Assembly: GCA_013389075.1 (NCBI GenBank)
Contig: JACAEB010000020.1
Location: 1-37,803, forward strand
Reading direction: 5' to 3'
Source: Alphaproteobacteria bacterium
Lineage (GTDB): Bacteria > Pseudomonadota > Alphaproteobacteria > JACAEB01
DNA length: 37,803 nt
Notes under the pieces: model-generated
Databases searched by the model: none
The model's input: only the letters and a program-made list of their open reading frames with translations
What the model was told of the DNA's origin: nothing
Program-made: the position numbers and the translations under genes
Shown here: piece after piece, positions 25,261-32,862 of the stretch
Position numbering within the stretch: the first letter of the stretch is position 1
How the letters are laid out: every line of letters begins with the position of its first letter

Positions 25261-27087
25261 TCATTCGCCCGCTTCAATCCAGATGGGAGAGGTGTAGGCT
25301 CGCTCCTGGATGGTCGAGGGCACATCGGCAGGTGTCGGCAGGCCAAGTTCGATCGCATCCAGGGTCGTCCACCGCGGCGTCGGAATCTCGAGGACGCGCA
25401 CGTAATAGGCGGCCTGCGCAGCCGGATCGTATGCCGGATCCTTCCAGACGGCACCGAGCTGAACCGCCCCGATGCTGTTCGTGTAGCGCCCGGTCACGAG
25501 ATCGACGGTATTGCCGACGGGGGGAACCGCTCCGGTCTTCGGATCCGCCATCCGGCCATCGGACAGAGCGACATCGAAGATGTCTTCGCCGCTTGCTCCT
25601 CGCTTGCTCCACACTTTGACGATCTGTATGCGGTCGAGATTGGCTCCCTCCGGATCTTTCGCGGCGCTGACCAGAAAGACCGGTCCGTCTCCCGCTCGGG
25701 CCTTCAGCGAGCCCCCCATGGGCACGCCCCGCGCGTAAGCGTCCGATACCCATCCGCCCACGCCCGGTTCGAGCCCATCAAGATTCCATCCGGCAAAGAG
25801 ACGAACCGTGATCCGGGGGCCGGTCGTCGCATAGGTTTCCTTCCGGGCCAGGGCGTCGAACAGCGCCTCCCGCGAGTTCTCGGCCGCCCAGATACCGGTC
25901 AGCCCCGAGGCACCATATTTGCGCAAGCGGCCCGCGTTCGCCCGGCGCTCCGCGGTCGCGTCACTCGCACCATGGTTGCCATGAAATCGTGCTTCATCGA
26001 TCTGTGGCAGACCGTTGTGCGTGTCGGTCGCACCGACCAGGCCGAACTTGTACGGATTGAAACCGTCCGACTCCTGGAACGTCACGCCTGTCCGAAGCGC
26101 GTCGCGGACATATCCGCCCGCGAAGTTCGTCACCGGCAACTGCGATCCAAACCGCTGCTCGATGATCTCGAAGTCTGCAAACTCGTCGGTCAGCGAAAGC
26201 GCGGGATGGGTCTCCGACGTCCCCTTTGTCTGTGTCACTTCAACAAGGGGCTCGTTGGCCATGCGCCGAGAGGCGTAGGTCGCCGTCAGCGCCCCGCCAT
26301 ACGAATCCTGGAGCGGAAACATGAGGCCATTCGAGCTGTTCGAGTTGTGGGGGATCGCGAGAACAGAATGTCCGTCGCGGCGCGCGTCCTCCATGTAGGT
26401 CCAGAGATCTTCGGGCCGCACACTGACGTCCGAGCTGAACGGCAATGGCGCGGTGTCGCCACGGAAGATGACATTGCGGTGCAAATTCTGCCCGTCTGGA
26501 GCCGCGCTCCATTCGAAGGCGATGAAGCTCGTGAATTCGCCGGGCCTGTTGGCCACATTCGCCGCACTGATTTCGTCATCCCATGCGTCGCGGATGATCT
26601 CGGGAAGAAGCGCGGGATCTCCCCCGAGAGCCTCGGCGGTCCGCCCCTGCATCGAGGCGATGCGGAATCGAATGTAGGCTGCGCGGGACTTCGCCGGATC
26701 GGGATCGTTGATTCCTTCCGCAAGCCCGAACTTCGACGCCGGGCTATCAGGATCCGAGGTCGCACGAAACACACCCATGAACTCCGCGTGGTCGGTCACG
26801 GCCAGAAAGTCGAGAGGCCGATCGAGCTGGAGCTTGTGCCCGCTCGGATGCAGAACCGGCTCGCCGCGCGCGAAGGCATACGCGTCCGCTGGTGTGGCAA
26901 GGGTCTTGAACGAGAAGGCGTCCAGGGAATAGGACGTGTGCACGTGCAAGTCGCCGAAATACACGTGGGTTTCAGCCTTCCCGGCCTCCTCCGCTCCGAC
27001 GGGATCAGAGGCAGCGAATACACCGAGGCCGACGATCAGCGCCGCACCAAGGTGCAATGCGCGATCAGAACCGAGAATCCGTGTCAT
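25261..27087 (-). CDS. DUF3604 domain protein (PHP-like putative metallo-hydrolase), exported
   Basis: 608 aa; signal peptide; VYFGDLHVHTSYSLDAFSF, LAVTDHAEFMGVF, AIPHNSNSSNG, GLVGATDTHNGLP, C-terminal AYTSPIWI. Confidence 0.88.
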   Translation of the reverse strand: MTRILGSDRALHLGAALIVGLGVFAASDPVGAEEAGKAETHVYFGDLHVHTSYSLDAFSFKTLATPADAYAFARGEPVLHPSGHKLQLDRPLDFLAVTDHAEFMGVFRATSDPDSPASKFGLAEGINDPDPAKSRAAYIRFRIASMQGRTAEALGGDPALLPEIIRDAWDDEISAANVANRPGEFTSFIAFEWSAAPDGQNLHRNVIFRGDTAPLPFSSDVSVRPEDLWTYMEDARRDGHSVLAIPHNSNSSNGLMFPLQDSYGGALTATYASRRMANEPLVEVTQTKGTSETHPALSLTDEFADFEIIEQRFGSQLPVTNFAGGYVRDALRTGVTFQESDGFNPYKFGLVGATDTHNGLPQIDEARFHGNHGASDATAERRANAGRLRKYGASGLTGIWAAENSREALFDALARKETYATTGPRITVRLFAGWNLDGLEPGVGGWVSDAYARGVPMGGSLKARAGDGPVFLVSAAKDPEGANLDRIQIVKVWSKRGASGEDIFDVALSDGRMADPKTGAVPPVGNTVDLVTGRYTNSIGAVQLGAVWKDPAYDPAAQAAYYVRVLEIPTPRWTTLDAIELGLPTPADVPSTIQERAYTSPIWIEAGE

Positions 27088-27107
27088 GAGCGTCAGCCCC
27101 CTTCCCG

Positions 27108-27422
27108 CTACGGGTAGCGCTGTTTCAGAAACGCGACCAGATCAGCGAGTTCAGTGTCGCTGAAGCCGAACGCAGGCATGGTTGGATTCGCAGGCGCCAG
27201 AATGAGGCTGGACAATTCTTCGTCCGTATAGGTTGAAAGCGCGACGAGCGGACGCCCACCCTCGCCATGGCAACCCATACAGCCGTTGGCGGTGAAGATG
27301 GCCTCACCCCGCAGGAGTGCGTCGGCGGCCAAATCCGCACCTTCAGCATTCGTCCTGTCGGAGCCGACCCCCACAAGAAGCGACAGGGCCAGCAACAACA
27401 GGCCGGGGACTGCAAGTCTCAC
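27108..27422 (-). CDS. c-type cytochrome (monohaem, exported)
   Basis: GTG start at 27422, signal peptide, GEAIFTANGCMGCHGEGG (CxxCH), MPAFGFSDTELADLVAFLKQRYP (distal Met). Confidence 0.85.
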   Translation of the reverse strand: MRLAVPGLLLLALSLLVGVGSDRTNAEGADLAADALLRGEAIFTANGCMGCHGEGGRPLVALSTYTDEELSSLILAPANPTMPAFGFSDTELADLVAFLKQRYP

Positions 27423-27435
27423 ACTCTGTCTCCGT

Positions 27436-29463
27436 TCAGTCCGCGAGTGCAAAAGCGACAAGCTGATGGGGCGGGCCCGCGTTGGTCTGCGTCCCTCTGT
27501 CGGTTCCACCAAGAGCGACGACGATGAACTGGCGTCCATTGACCATGTAGGACATCGGTGCCGCGCCCCAATACGTGCTCGGAAGATCGTAGGACCACAG
27601 AACGCTTCCCGTGGCCTTGTCGTGCGCCCTCAGCTTCGGCCGCATTTCGTCGAGCGGCTGCATCTCGCCCCAGTGGCCCCGCTCCGCGCTGAACAGCAAC
27701 GTGCGGGTCGCGATGACGGCACCGAATCCCCATGATCCGAGCGGAGGAAACGTGCGGCCCGCCAGTGCGGGATGCTGATTATACCCCTCGCCAAAAGGCA
27801 CCCGCCAGAGATGTTCACCCGACGTCATGTCGATTGCGGTGATCCGCGCATATGGGGGCCTCGTGATCGGGAAATTGTTCGGCATCGGGATGGTCGTTCG
27901 GCGGAGCCCGTAGGGAACATTCCGTACCGCCGGATCCGTGCGGTCGAGCTCACGGAATTGCATCACGTTGAAACCCGTCCATGACGGCACATAGAAGATC
28001 TGAGACTCCGGATCGAACGCGCCGCCCGTCCAGTTGCCACCGCCGCCCGTGCCCGGCAGGATCAGAGTGGGTTTCGTGCCGATGGGCGTGTAGAGCTCGC
28101 CCGGCCCGGTCTTTGCGAGCAGTTCGCGCGCTGCGGCTTGCAGCTCAGGCGTGAGGTCAACCACCTTATCGTCTGTGATCGGAGGCAGGACATCATAAGG
28201 TGCCGGCTTGACCGGAATGGGTTGCGTCGGCGACGTGTACTCGCCCTTGATGACACTCCTCGGGACCGGGCGCTCTTCGATCGGCCAGACGGGCGTGCCA
28301 TCGCGCCGGTCCAACACGTACAGATAATTTGTCTTGGTGACCTGCGCGAGCGCAGGAATGGCCCGACCGTCTACGGTGATATCCATCAGGACGGGGGCTG
28401 CCGGCAGGTCGTAGTCCCACAGATCGTGATGAATGGTCTGGAAATGCCAAGAGCGCTCTCCGGTCGCCGCCTCAAGAGCCACGATGCTCTGTGTAAAGAG
28501 GTTATCACCGGGCCGCTGAACGCCGATCAGGCTGGTTTCTGCCGAGGTCACCGGGAGATAGACAAGCCCCAGATCCTCATCGCAGCTGGTCATCGACCAG
28601 ACATTGCCCTTCCCCGTGTACCGCCAGCTCTCGTTCTTCCACGTGTCGTTGCCGAACTCACCGTCACGCGGGATGGTATGAAAGACCCACCGAAGCTCGC
28701 CGGTCTCGGCATCGAAGCCCCTGACGTCGCCGCGTGGATGTGTGAGCACGGAATATCCCAAAGGCTCACTGTAATCCACCGAGCCGAAGGTGACGACGGC
28801 TCCAATGACGATGACCCCGTCACACAGCGTGGGGGGAGAGATGAACCCGAACTGCTGCTGGGGAACGCGATCGTTCTGGCGCGGCTCGGGAAAGCGCAGA
28901 AGCTTGCCGACGTCGACGACACCCTCCTGACCGAACCCGACCACGGGCTTGCCGGTGGCGGCGTCGAGCACGAAGAGCCGTCCGTCCGTCGATGCAAAAA
29001 TGATCCGATCGCCGTCAGCCCGCTCCCAGAAGGTCAGCCCGCGCGTGACGTGGCCATAATTGGCCGGCCTTGGTCCGCGATAGGCTTGCGGATCGAACGT
29101 CCAGATGGTCTTTCCCGTTTCCGCATTCACAGCCGCGACGACGCTGAGGGAAGTCCGGACATAGAGCACGCCATCGACGACAAGGGGCGTCGCCCGATTT
29201 CCGCTTGCCCGGGCAATCTGGCCGTCAGGTGTCTGAATGTCCGCGGCATTGATGTCGTTGTCGGGAGACATCCACGTCCACACAACTTCGAGCCGATCGA
29301 GATTCTCTGCGCTGATCTGATCGAGCGGCACGTACTTTGTCGCTGCAAGATCTGCGCTGTAGGCCGGCCAGTCGATGTTTTCCGGATCGCGTGCGATGGC
29401 CATCGACGAGGCGCAGAGCGTGGCGGCGGCAAGCAATGCGGCAAACGTGGATCTCATGGTCAT
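27436..29463 (-). CDS. PQQ-dependent dehydrogenase (quinoprotein glucose/quinate dehydrogenase-like beta-propeller)
   Basis: Signal peptide; DWPAYSADLAATKYVPLDQISAENLDRLEVVWTW; repeated W-motif blades (GKTIWTFDPQAY, GSVLWSYDLPSTYWG); MSYMVNGRQFIVVALGG. No CxxCH haem motif. Confidence 0.92.
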   Translation of the reverse strand: MTMRSTFAALLAAATLCASSMAIARDPENIDWPAYSADLAATKYVPLDQISAENLDRLEVVWTWMSPDNDINAADIQTPDGQIARASGNRATPLVVDGVLYVRTSLSVVAAVNAETGKTIWTFDPQAYRGPRPANYGHVTRGLTFWERADGDRIIFASTDGRLFVLDAATGKPVVGFGQEGVVDVGKLLRFPEPRQNDRVPQQQFGFISPPTLCDGVIVIGAVVTFGSVDYSEPLGYSVLTHPRGDVRGFDAETGELRWVFHTIPRDGEFGNDTWKNESWRYTGKGNVWSMTSCDEDLGLVYLPVTSAETSLIGVQRPGDNLFTQSIVALEAATGERSWHFQTIHHDLWDYDLPAAPVLMDITVDGRAIPALAQVTKTNYLYVLDRRDGTPVWPIEERPVPRSVIKGEYTSPTQPIPVKPAPYDVLPPITDDKVVDLTPELQAAARELLAKTGPGELYTPIGTKPTLILPGTGGGGNWTGGAFDPESQIFYVPSWTGFNVMQFRELDRTDPAVRNVPYGLRRTTIPMPNNFPITRPPYARITAIDMTSGEHLWRVPFGEGYNQHPALAGRTFPPLGSWGFGAVIATRTLLFSAERGHWGEMQPLDEMRPKLRAHDKATGSVLWSYDLPSTYWGAAPMSYMVNGRQFIVVALGGTDRGTQTNAGPPHQLVAFALAD

Positions 29464-29467
29464 TTCC

Positions 29468-30604
29468 TTACCGCCCTTCAGGAGCGAGCAATCCCGGCTC
29501 CGGCTTCTTTCCGTTGCGGATCCAGTCCAAGAGCTGATCGAAGGCAAGAGAAAACTCTTCGCCAACGAGGCTGGGTCCTTCCGTCCGGGTAAAGAACTTC
29601 TGCACGAAGAGATCTGATGTCCCGGCAATCTGGGTCAAGGTGTCGTAGTAGCGTGTCGGCTCCACGGGTGAGACGTCGTCGATGAGCTTGTTCACAGCCA
29701 GCAGCGGACGCTCGATGCGACCCGTTGGGGTATACCACTCCCTGAGATAGGCTTGCGCCGCAGGATCCGCCGTATAGCGGGGAATCTGCGCGTTGATCCG
29801 CGCCTCTTCCTCGGCACTTCCTCCAACCGTATAGATCGTGTTCGTGTTGCTGAATGGATTGCCGCCCGCACGTTCGTTGAGTTCGCGAAGCACTTCGGCA
29901 TAAAATCCGACCGTCCGTGCAAGGCCTTCCGTGTTGCGAAATCCTGCGGCAAGGGCGAAGGCGGCGAGGCGCTCTTCCTGTCCCTCGGTCAGCTCCCGCG
30001 CCTTTGCCACGCTCGCCTGCATGGTCTGGTCGCCGAGCGGGAAGTCGACCACCGACCCCGGCAGCCCGGGAAAATACTGGTCGAACAGAAGGCGGATGTC
30101 GAACAGGCGCTCCTTGAGATGGACCAGCTTTGGCTCGTTGTTGGCTCCACTGGCAAGTCCACCATCATAGACGGTCGGGTACTTCTCCATCATGATGTAG
30201 GTGATGAAGCCCCCCATATGGCTGCCCGCCATGATCGTCAGCTTGGGCCGGCCATGCGTTTCAACGTAATGCCGACGCAGCGCCTCGGTCTCGAGAACAC
30301 CCTGCTCGATCGCGAAACCTTGACGGCTGAAGGCCGATTGCGCGCAGGCGAAACCGCGCTCCATGACGATCGGGCAGACGATTGCGCCCATGTCCCGATC
30401 GAACCCGCGATAGCCCTGGGAGGCGATCTGGTAGCCGTGCGCCCAGAGGACGAGGCCTTCCACCTTTCCATCCGGGATCGAGATCCGATAGGGCGCCCCC
30501 TCCAGCACCCCCTCCTCGACCGTCGGAGCAGCCACGGCGGAACCGGCCAGCAGCCCCGCGACCAAACCTGCAATTGCGCCCGTCCGCGCGCCAGACCTTG
30601 GCAT
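29468..30604 (-). CDS. exported alpha/beta hydrolase with unusual GSHMGG nucleophile-elbow sequence
   Basis: 379 aa; signal peptide; VLWAHGYQIASQGYRGFDRDMGAIVCPIVMERGFACAQSAFSRQGF; LTIMAGSHMGGFITYIMMEKYP. Confidence 0.72.
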   Translation of the reverse strand: MPRSGARTGAIAGLVAGLLAGSAVAAPTVEEGVLEGAPYRISIPDGKVEGLVLWAHGYQIASQGYRGFDRDMGAIVCPIVMERGFACAQSAFSRQGFAIEQGVLETEALRRHYVETHGRPKLTIMAGSHMGGFITYIMMEKYPTVYDGGLASGANNEPKLVHLKERLFDIRLLFDQYFPGLPGSVVDFPLGDQTMQASVAKARELTEGQEERLAAFALAAGFRNTEGLARTVGFYAEVLRELNERAGGNPFSNTNTIYTVGGSAEEEARINAQIPRYTADPAAQAYLREWYTPTGRIERPLLAVNKLIDDVSPVEPTRYYDTLTQIAGTSDLFVQKFFTRTEGPSLVGEEFSLAFDQLLDWIRNGKKPEPGLLAPEGR

Positions 30605-30615
30605 CGCTAGCCCCC

Positions 30616-31620
30616 CTACTTTCTGGTGATACGGGCGATCCCGTCCGTGGCCGTCTCCATCCGGTCCGAAGTCAGAAATTCGAGGGCAGCCGTATCCCCG
30701 TTGACGAACGCATCGAGGAAGGCGGTCGTTGCCGACTTCGTCGCCGCAGCATGTACAGCATCGGGCAGCCACCGTCTCACCCCGGAGTCGGGCGGCTGAG
30801 GAAACTCCGGATCGGGCATGACCGTCATGCCAAAACCGTGATCCACGCCCTCGATGAACACCAGGTATTTATGCGGAGGTGACGAATAGTTGAAGGCATC
30901 GAGGCGCCACGTGTGCGGACGATCTCCTCTTGCCGGGTCCCGGCTGCCCGTCAGCAGCATCATGGGGATCGCGACGTTCGCGAACCCCTCGACCGTCCGG
31001 CCCTCGCCAAGACCTTGACCGGAAAGAGAGATCACGGCTTTGAAGCGGGGGTCGGTGCGGTCGACCGTCAAGCCCTTGCCGTCATCAAGCACGAGACCGG
31101 CCGCCATCATTGCCGTATCCGCCCCGTAGGAGTGGCCGCCGACGGCGATCCGCTCGAGATCGATCCGGCCGTCGAGCCCCGGAACACCCAGCGCATTGAT
31201 CACATCGACGATCGCCGAGAGGTCCTCCGGTCGCCCGAACCTCAGATCGTCGGCGAAGACGGACGGGTCATCCCACGAGTTGCCGAAATCGGAGCTGTCC
31301 TCGTGAGTTGGCTGAATGACGGCATAGCCATGGGACGCCCAGTGGCGGGCCAGTGGGGCGTAAAAATAGCGGGCGGCCCAGGCGCCATGGGAAAACACGA
31401 GGGCCGGCACTTTGTCCGTCCCCGCCGGAAAGGTGATCCTGAGAGGGATTTCCTTACCCCGTTTCTCATCCTTCAAGGTGACGCTGTCCGCCAACTCGAT
31501 GGTACGCGGGCCCGGATCCGCCTTGTACAGATCCTGCCCGCGGACGGATGAGGCTGCGCCCCCGAGACTTGCCATAGTCACCACAACCAATCCGACCTTG
31601 CTCAGTCGCGACATCCGCAT
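30616..31620 (-). CDS. exported alpha/beta hydrolase (chlorophyllase/PAF-acetylhydrolase-like)
   Basis: PALVFSHGAWAARYFYAPLARHWASHGYAVIQPTHEDSSDFG; nucleophile AVGGHSYGADTAMM; GVDHGFG; signal peptide. Confidence 0.83.
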   Translation of the reverse strand: MRMSRLSKVGLVVVTMASLGGAASSVRGQDLYKADPGPRTIELADSVTLKDEKRGKEIPLRITFPAGTDKVPALVFSHGAWAARYFYAPLARHWASHGYAVIQPTHEDSSDFGNSWDDPSVFADDLRFGRPEDLSAIVDVINALGVPGLDGRIDLERIAVGGHSYGADTAMMAAGLVLDDGKGLTVDRTDPRFKAVISLSGQGLGEGRTVEGFANVAIPMMLLTGSRDPARGDRPHTWRLDAFNYSSPPHKYLVFIEGVDHGFGMTVMPDPEFPQPPDSGVRRWLPDAVHAAATKSATTAFLDAFVNGDTAALEFLTSDRMETATDGIARITRK

Positions 31621-31631
31621 GATCCGAAGTC

Positions 31632-32624
31632 CTACTTGTACGACAATTTCGCAACGCCGTTCGTCGCCCGCTCCATCTGATCCGACTTCAGATATTCCAG
31701 AGCCGCCTGATCACCGTTGAGGAAGGCATCGAGAAAGGCCGTCGTGGCCGACTTCGTCACAAGTCCGTGAACCGCGTCGTCCCTCCAGGGCCGGACGCCC
31801 GATGGCGGCGGTTGCGGAAACTCCGGGTCCGGCAGAACGGTCTTGCCGAATCCGTGATCGAGACCCTCGACGAACACGAGAAACTTGTTGCCGGGCGTTG
31901 CGTAGGTAAACGGATCAAGACGCCACGTGTATGGGCGGTCGAGCCTCGCCGGATCCCGCGTGCCGGTCATGAACAGCGTGGGAATATCGATTGCGGCGAA
32001 TGCCTCTTTCGTTCGCGATTCATCGAGACCCTGCCCGGACAGCGGCATCATCGCCTTGATGCGCGGGTCGCTGTAATCGACGGCCTCGCCTTTGGAGTTG
32101 AGAGACTTCAGACCGCCCGCCATCATGGTCGTATCCGCGCCGTAGGAGTGCCCCCCTGCCGCGATGCGGTCCTCGTCGATGCGGCCGTCGAGACCGGGCA
32201 CGCCGAGCTGGTTGATGGCGCTGATAATGGCCGAAACATCCTGCGGCCGGCTGTAGCGGATCTCCTCGGAGAACACGACCGGGTCATCCCAGGCGTAGCC
32301 AAAGTCGGAGCTGTCCGCATGGGTGGGCTGAATGACGGCATAGCCGTGCGAGGCCCAATGTCGCGCAAGGGGCGCATAGAAGTACCGCGCCGCCCAGGCC
32401 CCGTGCGAGAACACGAGAGCCGGCACTTTCCCTTCCCCCACCGGGTAGGTGATGCGCAGCGGGATGTCCTTCCCGCGCCGCGCGTCGTGAAGCGTCACAT
32501 CGTCGACCATCCGGATTTCGAACGGACCCGCCTCGGCCTTGTAGAGCTCGGCTGCGAAACCCGACGATGTGGAACCGAGCGCTAGAACGGCGCAAGCAAG
32601 CAGTGCGGTAAGCGCACGACCCAT
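31632..32624 (-). CDS. exported alpha/beta hydrolase, tandem paralogue of 30616-31620
   Basis: PALVFSHGAWAARYFYAPLARHWASHGYAVIQPTHADSSDFG; AAGGHSYGADTTMM; GLDHGFG; signal peptide. Confidence 0.84.
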   Translation of the reverse strand: MGRALTALLACAVLALGSTSSGFAAELYKAEAGPFEIRMVDDVTLHDARRGKDIPLRITYPVGEGKVPALVFSHGAWAARYFYAPLARHWASHGYAVIQPTHADSSDFGYAWDDPVVFSEEIRYSRPQDVSAIISAINQLGVPGLDGRIDEDRIAAGGHSYGADTTMMAGGLKSLNSKGEAVDYSDPRIKAMMPLSGQGLDESRTKEAFAAIDIPTLFMTGTRDPARLDRPYTWRLDPFTYATPGNKFLVFVEGLDHGFGKTVLPDPEFPQPPPSGVRPWRDDAVHGLVTKSATTAFLDAFLNGDQAALEYLKSDQMERATNGVAKLSYK

Positions 32625-32695
32625 TTCCAATCCTCCCTGCCGGCGGACCACCAACCCGTGCCGGATGCCGCCTTCCCTGTTGATCTTGCCACGCA

Positions 32696-32723
32696 AGTAT
32701 ATGTACGCTACGTACATTGTCAA
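32696..32723 (-). promoter_or_regulatory. sigma70-like promoter of the hydrolase/PQQ operon with the operator palindrome filling the spacer
   Basis: Minus strand TTGACA (32718-32723) - 16 nt - TATACT (32696-32701). Palindrome ATGTACG-CTA-CGTACAT at 32701-32717. Confidence 0.65.
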
Positions 32724-32754
32724 GCGCCAAACGCGCAAGGGCTGCGAGAGCCTC

Positions 32755-32783
32755 TCGACTCCTCTGTACGTTCCGTACATATT
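32755..32783 (+). promoter_or_regulatory. candidate promoter of the TonB receptor with operator palindrome TGTACG-TTC-CGTACA in the spacer
   Basis: TCGACT (32755-32760) - 17 nt - CATATT (32778-32783); palindrome at 32765-32779. Confidence 0.5.
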
Positions 32784-32862
32784 GGGGGTGGCGGGAAGCT
32801 GATGGCAAGCCTGCCCAAGGAGGGAACGGGCTCCATTGGAGATCACAGGGAGGAAGACGATC

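Noticed and set aside
25081-27117. 678-aa plus-strand ORF
   Set aside because: Antisense shadow of the second DUF3604 gene; no motif.
27436-29463. Quinohaemoprotein alcohol dehydrogenase (PQQ plus haem c)
   Set aside because: No CxxCH motif in the protein; the haem is on the separate small cytochrome c.
28138-29592. 484-aa plus-strand ORF
   Set aside because: Antisense to the PQQ dehydrogenase; no domain motif.
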